A stretch of 64,000 nt of DNA from Oryzias latipes (GCF_002234675.1 NC_019879.2:27154773-27218772); one strand, 5' to 3'. Positions 12,331 to 24,830 are shown, counted from the first letter of the stretch. Made by a program: numbers and translations. The notes: generated from the sequence alone by a model not told the origin.

Positions 12331-12420
12331 TGGATGGATGGATGGATGGATGGATGGATGGATGGATGGATGGATGGATGGATGGATGGATGGATGGATG
12401 GATGGATGGATGGATGGATG
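12331..12420. repeat. (TGGA)n microsatellite, about 90 bp
   Basis: An uninterrupted tetranucleotide run of about 22 units. Just upstream (12240-12330) are worn SINE-like phrases ('ggttagttccagca', 'gtttagaaaatgga'), so the run probably grew from the GGAT-rich tail of a decayed V-type SINE, as in the intact tails at 3660-3675 and 8433-8441. In one minus-strand frame it reads as a repeated HPSI peptide, which is not a real protein. Confidence 0.9.
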
Positions 12421-12483
12421 CATGAAAACTGTCCCCCTTGTTACATTTCTAATTTGTTTGGAACCATTGCAGCCCAAACAGAG

Positions 12484-12552
12484 TGAGCGTGACATCATCT
12501 AAAGGATGATGTCACGCTCATTGGAGCTGGACTCATTGGAGTCCAGCTCCAA
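12484..12552. repeat. Two back-to-back perfect hairpins
   Basis: Hairpin 1 has 16-bp arms (tgagcgtgacatcatc at 12484-12499 and its exact reverse complement at 12505-12520) around a 5-nt loop. Hairpin 2 follows at once with 14-bp arms (ttggagctggactc at 12521-12534, complement at 12539-12552) and a 4-nt loop. Together they form the left edge of repeat family B copy 1. Confidence 0.85.
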
Positions 12553-13020
12553 TCAAATGAAAGTCAATTCAGTCTCCTTTTTTTCCAATAAGGACACCGC
12601 CATGTTGGAGTCACATATCGTCAGTAAGCAGTGTGTCAACGTTTCTATGGCAACCACTCTCACCAATCAGGAGGAAGCTTGTTGGAAGTCTACCCTTCTA
12701 CCTCTTGAAAGTGTGCTAAGTCTGTTAAACGTTTTAATAGTTGGACGTGGGGGCCGGCAGGCACCACATGCTTTTATTGAGACATCTGATTGGTCAGTTT
12801 ATAACTTGAATAAAGAAAAGAAATTCATGAAAAAACTATTGGTTTATCAAAAACATAAAAAGTGTCAGAGCAAGAATGGTTATTCTGACAAATAGAATGA
12901 CTGAGTAACAGCTGTTTATTTCTCTGTAGAAGTCTATGGGAGTTTACCTTCTTGGAGCCAGCAGGTACTTCCTGTTTGGAACGCAAGGGTTTAGGGGGTC
13001 ACTCAGTCCAGTTCTCATGT
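12505..13020 (+). repeat. Non-autonomous repeat family B, copy 1
   Basis: Matches 37253-37788 along its length: 'gtcaattcagtc', 'acaccgccatgttggagtca', 'gtcagtaagcagtg', 'ccaatcaggaggaagcttgt', 'gaggcatctgattgg', 'aagaatggttattctgacaaat', 'tgactgagtaacag', 'aagtctatggga', 'gtacttcctgtttggaac', and 'cactcagtccagttct' at the right end. No coding capacity. It looks like a MITE about 0.5 kb long. Confidence 0.7.
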
Positions 13021-13084
13021 ACAGTTCTTAAAGGGGACACCGGCATGCGTCTCTTGAGGGGCACAGAATCTGCTTTCAAGTGGA

Positions 13085-13325
13085 AGGGGTGTGAACTTCC
13101 AACAAACTAACTCTTTATTGGTGAGAGTGGTTGCCATAGAAACGTTAATTCAGACCGACTCGGACCAATCACTGCTGACTGAAAATTTTCTGGTTCCGAC
13201 ATGGCGTTGCTCTTATTGCAAAAGAATGGTGACTGAATTGACTTCATTTTGTTGGAGCCAAAAAGAGGTCATTTCTATGGGTGATGTCATACTAAGTCCA
13301 GTTCTCATACACAGTCAATGATGGA
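13085..13325 (-). repeat. Repeat family B, copy 2, inverted and partial
   Basis: The reverse complement of this stretch lines up with the left half of copy 1: 'attggtgagagtggttgccatagaaacgtt' at about 13120-13148 (in pieces) is complementary to 12634-12664. Its right edge reads 'agtccagttctcatacacag'. Copies 1 and 2 therefore face each other about 70 bp apart and could fold into a long hairpin. Confidence 0.7.
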
Positions 13326-13533
13326 GACAAAAACCCGGGTATCTCTGCATGGAGTGTGGTCTCTGTCTTGAACAACTGATTTGCATTTCACCAAACATTT
13401 CAAGGAAAAGCACATACAAATCTCTCATAAAGGGACCCGACCTGGCAACACATCATCCAACCATTGAGCAGACTCTTTTCACAGCATCTCATCCGTCTGT
13501 GTTGTTTGCTCAAGTGTGTGTATTAATACTTAC

Positions 13534-16500
13534 TGAAAGCTGCCACTGCCAGTATGAGTGTGACCACTATGGAGATCCAAGAAACCCAGAGAGCTTTCTT
13601 CCTGTAGTCTTGTGCCTCGTGGGGTTTCAGACGCATGCTGCTCTCAAGAAGACCTGCAGAGAAACACAGTGTGTGTTTGAAAGGTTCATCTAGTTGTGTA
13701 ATCAGATCACAAATGTGTTCGATAAATGTTATTTACTCTCATAAATCATCTTTTAAGCTGGTTGGTTATTGGAAAATAGCTCAAAATAGTTCTATGTTTA
13801 AGGTCATTAAAATAATATCTTTTTTTCTGTCAATTAGCTTGAGGGTTAGATGCTTGGCTGCAGTATAATAAAAGATAATGTGAGATCACAATGGGCCCTC
13901 TGACTGTGAATACACTTTATTGAACGGCATAAACTGGCTATGCTTCTTCTGGTCAGCTAAGTGTGGATTACATCATTTTAAACCCCACAAAGACCCATGA
14001 TGACAACAAAAAAGAAAGCCACAAAGTCACTCAGAGAGGAGAAATTATCCTATTAAGTGTCAATTATTAGATTCAAATGCTTTCTGCTCAGTAGCTTCAC
14101 AGTGGTTGGAAAAAGTATCATTTCTGTCAAGTTACTTTTGTTTCGCATGATTTATTACGTTGTACAACGCCTTTTCATACAGACTCTGCAGGTTTCTTTA
14201 GTAACCAATCAAGCCTGTGATCCTATATCTTCTTTTAGTTGAAGTGCTTTTGGTGTTGTGAAGCAATAGCAAAGCAAATTCAACAAAAAAGAAATGAGTG
14301 GAAATGCTTGAAACCCCAGATGGGTCTGCATACACAATACAGGGGAAACAATTCAAAGGGGACTCAAGAGTTCATTCAAAAAGCTTTTTTGTTATTTTTG
14401 AAAAGCTTAAAGAAGCTTGCATTGATGATATCTAAATCTTTGCCAATAATTATACTACTATTGACTCAAAAATTGGTGGCAAGTGGGAGGGCAAAGCTTT
14501 TAGCTGGAGGGGAACGGTAGCTGCCCCCTATAGTTCCCTTTATCTTCACCCCTGATCAGAAGAACGTGCAACATCCATTTGCCTTACTAACACTTTAAAA
14601 TACACTTACCACACGCAAAACAATGGTATGTTCCATAGTCATGACATACTGTACCTTGGGATGGCCACATGGGTCTCAAGGGAACTGCAAGACACATCTG
14701 TGCTACACTCCTCGTTACAACCCTCCACGGGGCCGGACAAACCAAAAACCCACAGCACTTGTAAAGGTCAACCTCCCCGTATGGGTGTATATGACTAAGC
14801 TCTAATGACTGTTACATACAACATATTCAGATGGTGCTAACTGTTGAGTGCTATATGGTCATGGCCAAATAAAAGTATAAGTATTTGCTCCATCACGTTG
14901 ACAAAAAAGGCAGGGCTGCAAAAGGTTAATTGTTCCACTCATGCAATAAAAGCAACAGCCATAATGTAAAAATACATATAATCAAATTTATAGGAATTTT
15001 CACAATGTTTTAAAGGTTTTCAAAACAAGGCGTGCCTTTATACAGTACATAACATGAACGCACATATGAGGTTGTGCAGCTGTAAATAGAATCTTGAATC
15101 CAAACTTTTCTCATTTTAAATTTAAAAAATGGAATATTCATAAGTTTAGAAGTTTTCCTTTACTAAAATATATTTTTTGTTTCCTAGAATTTATACGTTC
15201 TGTATTACTGTAGAATAAGGTTATCTATATTTGTATTCATGCTAGAAATGTGTTCAAGAATGTCTAAACTTTATCTTTTACTTTTCAGGTTGACTTACTT
15301 TCCTCAGCTGTTATAATGTTAATAATGCATATTTTTGTCTGTTCCCCTCTTATTATCTCTTTATTTACATCAGGAGAACATGGAGACATACACAAAATAT
15401 GTGTAATGCTTTTGTAAACCTCTTCTGTCTCATTCTGATCCTAAAGGAGGTAAGAAGACGAGCAGCTAAAAGCAGAAAAATGTGTATACTAAGTTTTCTT
15501 AATTAAGTAAATCTTTCCAAATACCAGTTTTCAAAGACTGCTTTTAAACACTCACATTTTAAAAGCTGTGCATTTATTGGAAAACCTAAGGGACCAACCC
15601 AGATGTGAAGCTAAAACCAAACTTCAATCGAACAATTCGGATCCATTTCTTGACGGCTTCCAGCCCAGCTGATGCGTTTGAGTCTTCGCCTGGAGTCACA
15701 GACTAAACAGCCCAGAACTCCAACTGCCTGCAGCAATTTCCCTGCCATGAAATGTGAGACTGGCTCATGCATTATTTAAAAGCCTGAATTTTTACACAAA
15801 AAAGCTGAGTTTAACACTGTTGGCTCTATCCTTCACTTTACCAAGCAATTGTTGTCGTTGTGACACCAACAGTCAGGAATGAAAATGGATGAGAGAAAAA
15901 AAAACTTTCCCAACGGTGTTTTAACGATGATGATGACTTTTTTAACCAAAACCCCACAACCTAAATGTCTTAAAAAGCCATATTTCGTGTTTATATGAAG
16001 CCATTGTTCTCTTATACATGGGCGTGGTCATTGGTGCTGAGCTGAGTAGCCGTGATTCCCCCTTTCTGATGACAATGGCTTTGTCTTGTGTAAGTGAAGA
16101 GCTTGACCTAGGAGGAGGGTGGCACAAAGGACACCGACTGACAGTCTCTATTCTCAAAAGTTTCTCTTTAGCGATAAAGAAACGGTGAAGAGTGACATGT
16201 TTTTGGTTCCAGATCAACACTTTTTAAACAATGAGCAGAATGACAAAACAAATGTGTGTACCAGACCCCGCTGTTTCGTAAAATTAAACAAAAACAACAA
16301 ATTGAAAACACGAAAAAGGCTTTTGATGATATTATAATTTAGGCTACATTGCACCAGCAAGCAGCACTGACTGTGGCTCAGAACTGATTTGAAGCAGATT
16401 GTTGAATTCACCTGCACAGCAAATTTAATGAATTGCCACAAAGAAGGTGTCTACTCGCACGTAATATTCCAAGTGCGCGCGTGAACTTTTTCTTGACCGC

Positions 16501-19500
16501 AGGGACCCAGAGGAAGGGTTAAGTGTAGGATTACGGGTTACAGTTAAGCTGCGTTCACACCGAACGCGATTCGTGGCAAGTTTTACTGTTGAGTCGATGG
16601 TACAGACACAATCAAAGTTAAAGTTAAAGTAAAAAATCTGAACTCTGGCAAGGTCGCCACGTCGCATCAACCAATAAGAACAGCTTTGAGCATGTGACGT
16701 TTTCAGTGACAACGGGTAGAATACATGTCCAATATGGTGGATCGATCCTATAGCTCCCCCCTGTGTACCCCATTGGGGCAGCGGGGTTTCCGGAATCCAT
16801 CAGGGTTACTGTTGGGTGAAGCCGAGTACACCCTGGACAGTCTGTCGCACAGCGGATGGCGCTGGGGTAATCCCCAACACTATGCCGGCTCCCGGGAGTC
16901 GAGCTGGCGGCCACACAGAGACCCGCTGCGGGATGGGGACCCAATCTGCTCGGTCCTCCGGAACTTTATAAAATTGTTCTTATTTTATCATGGCAATAAT
17001 AAAAAAGGTCCTCTGATTTTATTCTTGTTTTTACTTTTATCCTTTCTGCTTGATGCTGGACAGCCAGCCTTCAAACTTGGTCAAAGAGAAAACAAATGCG
17101 GAGAACACATTGGGGACTTTAACCTTAAGTTTACTTTTAAAAACATGCAGCCAACAACAAAATCCAGCCTTGGAGGCACTTAAAATGCATGCAGGGAATG
17201 CAGCAATGTGCCATCTTCTCTTCTCTTGCACCTGAGCTTGTGCACGCTGGACGGAGCAGATCAGGGAGCTAGTGCAATGCACATGCGCTCCAGGGTCGTT
17301 GTGACATCACATCGGCTTATTCAAACAGAGCATCTTTGCAACAGTTTGATTGACATTGATTTAAAAGGAAATATACTCAGAAATGCAATATTCAAATGAA
17401 TTCTTATTACATGTTTTCTCTTTTATAAGAAATCTTTCTTTTTTATTTTTTATTTTTTGACAAAAACTCTAAGGCTTTTGAGGTGGTGGAAATTTAATGT
17501 TACACATTTGAAAAAAACACTTAAAAGGTGAAATATTACAGCTAAAATATGTTTTAAACAAAACCCTTGAACTTTAAACCATCAAACCTGAACTCCACAA
17601 AAGTACATAAGTGACGTGGCAAAAAGTTGCCTTCCAACAGGATTGCACAGCTCGGTAACGGAAAAGCTCCACACTGCGTCATAAAGTGGGGCTGAGAAGA
17701 AAGCTGTTGATTCACATGATCACTTCAGAAACTAAATGGCTTTTTATTCACCCTCTTCTGGAGCACCGATAATGAATGAAACCATCTATAGTTGGACTGA
17801 AGCAGACCATTTAGCCAGAGATCAAGCAGACTGAAAGTCATGTGAAAAAGAAATCACAAGCTCTTTTTTCCCCCCAAAGTATATAAATGTCATTTTTATG
17901 AAGACTCGGAAGGATTGGAAAATATTGGTGGAAATACAATGTTTAAAAATTCAAGTTGACATAAAATGTCTAAGCTATCCACACTGGTTTTGGTGACGAT
18001 GACAAGAGGCTTCAGTGTGTCTCCATGCGTCAATCTTTAGGAAATCAAAATGGTCTAAAAATTAAAGCTACTATAACAGATTTTACTGGTTAGTGACTAC
18101 CCCAGATATATTCACTAAACCATACTTATACTACACTTATTTAAATCTAAGATTATAAAATCTTTTGATCTGGAAAAAGCCTAAAATATGTTGGACCAGC
18201 CTCAGGGGTTAACCACAAATATTAATTCCATGTTACAAAGGGGTCACTATTGTCTTAATAGAACCACTACATATTATTAGGTATCAATGAAGGTGCTGAT
18301 GATTTGAATTCAACGTAAATATTTGACAGACCGAGCTATGATTTAGCAGTTTTCACATACACCACACTTTCTCATCTTCCCAAAAATGCAGACAATCATT
18401 CAGAGACTAAATATCAGACCCAAGTAATATTGTGTGCACTTTTCCCTGCATCTGTTGGGTGTTTAAAGGTCTGCAGAAGGAAGTGAAACTGCGTGCTAAA
18501 AACCTGCTCACATGATCCCTCACTGGGAGAACAGACAGGAAAGCATGTGGTTTTGAACCTCTCTCTGCATCTGACTCAGTGCAGGCTCTGGGGGGGTCTT
18601 CTTCGTGTGCACGCTTGTATCTCACGACACTTTCCTTTGTCACATCTTTGTTCTCCAGAAATGACAAAAACATCAGGCATACAGCTCAAGTTAAAAGAAA
18701 AAAAACACTTTCCCGTAAACACTAAGAAAGACAAGTTTGTGATTGAAGAAATAAGTAAAATAAGTATTATTATTGAATTAACCGTATTTTGCAAAATTGG
18801 TTTTATTTTGTGCACTTTTGTCTGTTTTTGATCAAGTAAAACAACCATTACATAAGCTGTTTCTTCATTAATAATTAATCAATTAAGGTTAAAATATTCT
18901 CTATTTTTGACAGCCCTTAAAAAACACAACTCTTACCAAGATTAGTTAGGTAATGTTCAGTATAATGAAGAATGGGATGCCTCAGGGTCAAACACACCCT
19001 CTACTGTTTTAGACCATCAACAAAAACATTGTATTTTCTCGTTTAGCAGAAGATCTTGGTGGACCAGTTCTACATTTCAGGATTGAGTTTGAAAAGTTAG
19101 TTAACCTGTACATAAGAACCGTCATGGAGGGACGATATGAAACTTGGAAACTTTTCTAGGCAAGCTCAAAACAGTCAAGAAATCGCTGTTTTTGGGGCCA
19201 TATATCAGAAAGGAGCTGTGAAAGAAAAAGTCTGGAGAAAGATCGGTGAGATTTGCACAGCTTTTACTTTTGTGTTTTTTAAACATTTCTTCAAGCGTAC
19301 AATTTGTTTTCAATTTTATTTTATTTTTTATTTAAAATCTGCTTTATTATTCACTTCAAGCTGATCTTGATTTGACCCCATAACAATGCCAGTAAAAAAA
19401 AAAAAAACATAAGTCTCCACTGAGTGGTCGACCCTGATATTTTTATGCAGACTACCTGCATGCCCCTAACAGATTTGCCCATTTCTCACCTGCAAACAGC

Positions 19501-22500
19501 CTGTATCCAATGGTAAGTCTTTACTTAAGCGTGGGATTGAGATGGTGAAGAGTTTAGCTGGGGCCCTAATGGCAGCACTAAAACTCAGGTCTGAGTCCAT
19601 TTTGAAACCAAGATTTCCAGTTCCCAAGACTGCACGTCCCAGTGAGCCGAACCACTTCAGGCCAGTAGTCCTGACTACAGCCATTGTTGGGCGGGTATCT
19701 CAGGGAAACGATCTGGAGTACCTGGAGGTCATCACCAACTTTGTGGACTGGTGTGCTTTGAACCACCTGCACATCAACGCCAGCAAGACGAAGGAGGTGG
19801 TAATCGACATCAGCAGGAAACCACATCGAACTGCACCGGTGAACATCCAGGGCTTGGACATCGAGGTTGTGGAGGACTACAAGTACCTGGGTGTTCACCT
19901 AAACAATAAACTGGACTGGACACACAACACAAACGCCCTGTACAAGAAGGGCCAAAGTCGTCTCCACCTGCTCAGACGACTGAGGTCCTTTGGGGTGTGC
20001 AGGACACTGCTAAGAACTTTTTATGACTCTGTGGTGGCTTCAGCCATCCTTTATGCAGTGGTCTGCTGGAGCAGCGGAAGCTCAGAGAGAGAAAGGAAGA
20101 GACTGAACAAGCTGGTCAGATGGGCCGGCTCTGCCCTGGACTGCTCCCTGGACTCCATCGAGGAGGTGGGTGAGAGGAGGATGTTAGCCAAGCTGACATC
20201 AATAATGGACAACCCCTCTCACCCACTGTATCAGACTGTTTCAGACCTCAGCAGCTCCTTCAGTGGCAGACTGCTGCACCCACCATGCAAGAAGGAACGC
20301 TACTGCAGGTCCTTCATCCCAGCTGCCATCAGGCTGTTCAACACCAGCCTAAATAAATAGTTTTATAGTTTTTCGTTTTTTATTCCACTGTACCAAAACT
20401 GTATATACAGATGACCTCTATATTCCTGCACATCTTTTTCCCTGTTTATTTATCTGAACACTCTTATTTTGGTAAATGTTCTTTCAAAATGTGTATTTTT
20501 TTTAACTCATCATCTCTGTCTTAACTCGTCATTACTGTCTGTACATGCCTGTGCCAAACTCCATGCTACTGTGACAAGGAAATTTCCCATTCGTGGGATT
20601 AATAAATAAAAAAATCTAAATCTAAAATCTAAATTACTTTTGGTCTTCCCTTCCCTAGAAAACCCCCTTCTTTACCTACCATTTTTTTTCTTTGTGTTTC
20701 TTAAAATTTTTACTTCTGTCTTGTCACTCAACAACGGGTGAAGGTTTCAATGCATTTGGGAGTTTAGCTCCTCTAAAAGGCAGCAGAGTCTGATAGGTGA
20801 TGGTACTTTAGGGACAGATCTTCGTAAAGTTGAGTATCGAAAGCATAACTGTGGTCTGAAAGGTTATTGGTACACGATTCCTACACCTAAAGTGGGTGGA
20901 TGCAGAGGCTGAACAGCATAGGTTCAAGAGTCGAACCCTGAGGCACTCCATTTGATATAGTGACTCTCAAAAAATTTATGTTCACCAATGGAAACAACAT
21001 AAACCCTTCCTTCAATATAAGATCTGACCATGGCTTCTACCTGATTGCACCATCCAGAAATTGTCCTTTAATTGCTATACATCAAAATTTCAGTCTGATT
21101 TTATTCTGAAAAGATTTAACATCTGCAGTTCAACCAATCAATCGTTTTTTTAACATGGCACTTTTCCTCCATCGAACACAAGGTGCTTAACAAAGAAGAC
21201 GTATAAACATATCAGTTAAGAACAATTTTAAAAAGTCATAAGACACATTAGATTAAAAGCAATATCAATGAGAAAAAATACATATAAAACGGAATATTAA
21301 AAGGAAAGAAACGCTGAGGCTAAAATTTGAGGAGACACTGAATAGATTAAAAGATGGGGTGAAAGTGTACAAATGATAAACCATAAAGCCATGCAATACT
21401 TAAAAGCCCAATAAATCAGTTGATTAAATAAGCGATTTAAAAGGTAGAAAGATGTGTCTTTTCGGACAGTTTTCAGAGTTTGTGGGAAAACACCTGACTG
21501 GATTAACTGTTCACAATTTGGTTGTAAAACTGTCCAAATAGCCGGTTGATGAGCCTCTTGTTGAAACTGTTTACTTAAATGTTGCGTCGCTGAATTCAGT
21601 AAATTCTGATCCTTTGACTCTCTGTTCACCTTTTTTGTGATGGATGATTGTGTTGCTCTTCTAATGTCTTGTATTTTTTCAGTTGAAAATGGATGCAGAG
21701 TCATTTCACTTGCTCTGAGAAACACAATCTGCAGCTAATTGAGTTGGGGGATTCGTTTGACTTTCAACAGTAGCAAAAAAAAAAGAGAATTATTGATGTT
21801 TCTGCTGATATTTAATATCGGCAAAAGGGCCCGTCTGGCCTTTTTTAATTCTGAGTTCTTACAGGGAAGACCTTCTTTCTAGGTATCTATACAAAAATCA
21901 ATACAAAGATTGCTTTTACAATATTTTCACTCCATTTTCCTGCACTCTTTTTTTGTTGTTCTTGTTGTTTTCAATCAACCAGAGCTTTCTCCGCTGAGCT
22001 TTTCTCCAGCCAGAGATGGATCTTTCACCTTCTCTGCAAATCAACACAATCTGATCTTAAACTTGGTAAAGATCCCAAAGCCTGAATAAAAACAGGGTTG
22101 GTGTGTTCATTCAGATATGTCTATGTGTGTGTATGGAGCAGCACGCAGACCCAGCATCTCAAAGAAAATGCATAAATGATGAGAAAGAACCAAATATTTG
22201 TCAACGTTGCTGAAAATATCCACTTTTCGTCTCAAAACCAGACCCAATCTGTGCATCCTTGGGCATGAGGGGGTTATTGAATCCACCGTAAAAGATCAAA
22301 TGTCTGAGTAGTTTCATAAAACTCTGAGAAAATCTGTCATTTAAGGTGTCAACATAGATATTAAAATCACATAGAACCGTGAAATGCTTTGAGTCTGTGG
22401 AGAACATAAAGAAATTCTAAGAAAAAACAAGGATATTATTATGAGGGCCCCGGGGCCTATGAATCACAAGCAATAACACCTTTGGAGTGCTTTTAAACTC

Positions 22501-24498
22501 AGAACAGAAATGCTAAGAAGCATCAAAACTCCCAAAATACAACAGCTTACATTTAAATATGACATCTACACCTCTGCCTCTTCTCAGGCCAGAGATGTTT
22601 TAGAGCTTTAAAGTTTTCCAGCAGTTTGATTTGTTAGAAGGAAACCAATTTCTTTCAGTCAGTTATTATCTCAGATTTAGAAAACCCAAATGTTACATTT
22701 GTTGGATTATTAAGAGAAGACTACAGGCGCATTATATTAAGTATTAAAAAGTAGGGCTGTGTATTGGCTAGAATCTGGCGATAAGATACGTGTCACAATA
22801 CGAAATATCACAAAACTTTGTCTCAATACTAATACACCCTTTACATGAGCAAAACTGTAATAACTATATTGTCTTAATTATCAGAACAGGCATGGGCTGT
22901 TGTTGGGCCAAAAATGAGCAAACATGTATGGGGCATGCAGGTGGCCCATAAAGAGAAAAATATTTATTCCCATTTTTTTGTCTACATCTACTGGAGGCAA
23001 CCAGTCATATCAAACACTTCAGGGTGAATGCAGGTATAGATTTTTCATTTTTTTCAACTCCCCCAAATCCTGCGCACAGGCACGCTCTTTGTTAAAAATG
23101 AGGAGCTTGGCCAATCAGAGTGTCGTTTGTGAGGACATCCTATGGGTAACCCACGGATGCACCCCATGCATGCGGCATTCCCATTCTGTCAGTGAGGAGC
23201 CATAACTCCTACATAAGTGCAAGGGCGCAGCACAACAGCATCACCTGTAAGCCATACGTGTGTGGGGCTTCCATTAATTACACAGCACTTTGTAATCTAG
23301 ATTTCAAAAAGTGCTATATAAATAAAGTTTATTATACTATCCTTACAAATACTTCACAAGTATGGAAGGATGGGAAGTGTATGGTACAATGGTAGGGTCC
23401 ATCAAGCGAACTGCCGGACACGTCTGTGCTCGCCTGAAGATGCAGCCTCTCGTTTTCATGCCACTCCACGGGCTCAGACAGCCCAAAAACGTGCATCACC
23501 CGTATGGGTCAACTGCTGCATGGGTGCATGTGACCAAGAATTAAAGCACGGCAACTGTAGGCCAGGGATCACTCCTTCTTTGACGCTATTTTCAGTTCAA
23601 ATATTTTTGTTCTTTTTGTCATTCTTTTACTCATTTTCCCCTGGCAGAATTTCTTTGTTGTTGTCTTTTTCTTCACTGGCTTAACGTCAACCTGGATGAG
23701 ATTTAAAGGCATAATTCATGAGAGGATCCAGCAGTTTCTGTAGAAAACTTAACAATGGAGCGATTTCAAAGTCTTTGTAAATGTCGAAGGAAGTGGGAAA
23801 AAGAATCATGAAAAGTCCAGAAACCCTGGAGAACGTGGCTGCTAACTAGACATCACAGGGAAGCAAAATATCTAACTTTTGCTCAGTGATTTGTCATTAT
23901 TAAGCTGTTTTATGGATTCTTTCAATAAATATTGAAATTGGTTTCAAATCATCTCCACGCATAACCAAACCTGACAAACTGCAACTGTTGTTTGTTAGAG
24001 ATACAATGACAAATTCTGGCCATAAACAGATCTTTCCAGAAACAGACTCATGCAGCTTTCCGGAAGAATAAAGAAACTGTGAATTACTTTTGCTCTCCTT
24101 TTTTAACTAACGTGGAGTTTAAATTGAACCCAGCAGATGTATGACTATCATACATTATTCAAAGACGCAGGCCAAAAATAACTGGCAAGGATAAAAATAA
24201 CCACTCTTAGACGCAGCAGACCAAAACGCACGTGAGCATCCCAAACTTAACATTTAAAAAAATGTTTGAGTACAGAAAAAAGTGTACCCTCTCCATCCGC
24301 ACTGTCGGTGATCTTCATCTCCTGGTTGACGGTGAAGGAGCCGGGCTCCGTGGGGGTCTTGGCTTGCTGCTGCTGGTGGTCGCTGATGCCATCGGCGGCG
24401 CACTGGCCGTTCCAGTTCCGCACTGTGGCCGGGCACGGATCCACAACCGTGGGCTCCGGGACAGGGTCGGGCTCCTGGGTGTTGATCGGGTCTGTCAT
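13534..24498 (-). CDS. tmem163: Transmembrane protein 163, coding exons 1 and 2 (gene continues out of window)
   Basis: TMEM163 is a zinc-transporting membrane protein related to cation diffusion facilitators, found on endosomal, lysosomal and synaptic-vesicle membranes. Exon 1 is 24498 to 24288: it starts at ATG (MTDPINTQEPDP), is acidic and Q-rich, and stops in phase 1 at G|gtacac. Exon 2 is 13653 to 13534, between ctgcag and gtaagt. Joined, it reads GLLESSMRLKPHEAQDY, RKKALWVSWISIVVTLILAV, AAFS, nearly the same as the mammalian segment leading into the first membrane helix. The remaining exons, with the other helices, were not found in 1-13533 and should lie to the left. Intron 1 is about 10.6 kb. 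The exon 1 protein is poorly conserved, so its start rests on the ATG, the matching splice phase and the gene's place next to acmsd. Confidence 0.9.
14610..14815 (+). repeat. Repeat family R copy in tmem163 intron 1
   Basis: Phrases 'ggtatgttccatagtc', 'ggaactgcaagacacatctg', 'cctccacggggccggacaaa', 'ccgtatgggtgtatatgac' match 23365-23560 in the same order. No gene content. The family is not identified. Confidence 0.5.
14820..16535. other. Non-coding intron 1 DNA
   Basis: AT-rich sequence with no exon, RNA gene or recognisable element seen on either strand. Short open frames overlap one another and lack motifs. Confidence 0.45.
16541..16980 (-). repeat. 'gcgttcacacc' MITE left end with a decayed SINE
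   Basis: At 16548-16562 'aagctgcgttcacacc' is the end typical of a family whose opposite end ('gtgtgaacgtagcctaagct') is at 54400-54424. From about 16745 the sequence reads as a reverse V-type SINE remnant: 'gtacaccctggacag', 'tctgtcgcac', 'gggagtcgagctggcggcc'. The open frames across it are therefore repeat-derived. Confidence 0.5.
16981..19420. other. Non-coding intron 1 DNA with a family C repeat fragment
   Basis: No exon was seen. Around 19140-19265 the phrases 'ccatatatcagaaaggagct', 'gaaaaagtctggagaaagat' and 'gtgagatttgcaca' match 63575-63635, so part of that repeat is here. The rest is AT-rich and uninformative. Confidence 0.4.
19500..20640 (+). pseudogene. L2/CR1-group LINE ORF2 remnant with the catalytic core deleted
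   Basis: The open frame 19542-20360 (272 codons) encodes the end of a LINE ORF2. FPVPKTARPSEPNHFRPVVLTT is the start of the reverse-transcriptase domain, but it runs straight into DLEYLEVITNFVDWCALNHL, which lies after the catalytic YADD block; the core between them is missing. The thumb and tail follow: HINASKTKEVVIDISRK, VEDYKYLGVHLNNKLDW, LLRRLRSFGVCRTLLRTFYD, SFIPAAIRLFN. The 3'UTR ends 'ttcccattcgtgggattaataa' and then an (atctaaa)n tail. It is 5' truncated and cannot encode an active enzyme, yet the remaining frame is open, which suggests recent arrival. Confidence 0.85.
20641..22740. other. Non-coding intron 1 DNA
   Basis: No exon could be supported. A segment at about 20760-20960 ('gttcaagagtcgaaccctga', 'ggcactcca') resembles text seen in other fish repeats but I cannot name it. 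The longest minus-strand frame (21725-21297) has no recognisable motif. Confidence 0.4.
22750..23570 (+). repeat. Cluster of repeat fragments (hAT-like end, family R, SINE/LINE tail)
   Basis: 22750-22840 ('agggctgtgtattggctaga', 'ctggcgataagatacgtgtc') looks like the end of a hAT-type MITE. 23280-23335 ('aaaaagtgctatataaataa') is the tail of a tRNA-derived SINE. 23365-23560 is a family R copy pairing with 14610-14815. None is complete. Confidence 0.45.
23571..24287. other. Proximal intron 1 of tmem163
   Basis: No gene or element recognised. The region immediately downstream (plus direction) becomes GC- and CpG-rich where exon 1 begins. Confidence 0.5.
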
Positions 24499-24830
24499 CG
24501 TCGCTTGTTCAATTTCAGAAGCAGATCAAGACGATGAGGAGGAGGGAGAAGAGGGGAGTTTTTAAATAAAAAAATCAAAAGAATTCACTCGGGTCCAGTG
24601 AGCGCAGCAGCCATCAAGCACGCCCGTTTATGCCACCGACAGCCAGCTGCGCGCGCGGGGGGGAGACAAAAGAGACGGCGATAAGAGATAAGAGCAGATG
24701 GGGGGGGGGGGCTCTCTTTGCAGCATCAGTGAGGAGGCAGATCCCTCTGCGAGATGTCAACAGCGCGGATTTCCTGTCCGAGCCAGCCGGGAGGGGGGAG
24801 TTTGGGGGAGAAGATGCGACGATGTGATAA
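24288..24830 (-). promoter_or_regulatory. CpG-rich first exon and likely promoter of tmem163
   Basis: GC and CpG content rise sharply compared with the AT-rich flanks, through the coding part of exon 1 and about 300 bp upstream of its ATG (24496-24498), including 'gctgcgcgcgcggggggg' near 24647. This is the usual appearance of a CpG-island promoter. The transcription start is not determined. Confidence 0.55.

Noticed and set aside
12040..12498. 152-codon minus-strand frame with a repeated HPSI peptide
   Set aside because: It is a translation of the TGGA microsatellite and its flanks.
24232..24565. Plus-strand frames of about 100 codons
   Set aside because: Antisense of tmem163 exon 1; GC-rich sequence leaves several frames open by chance.
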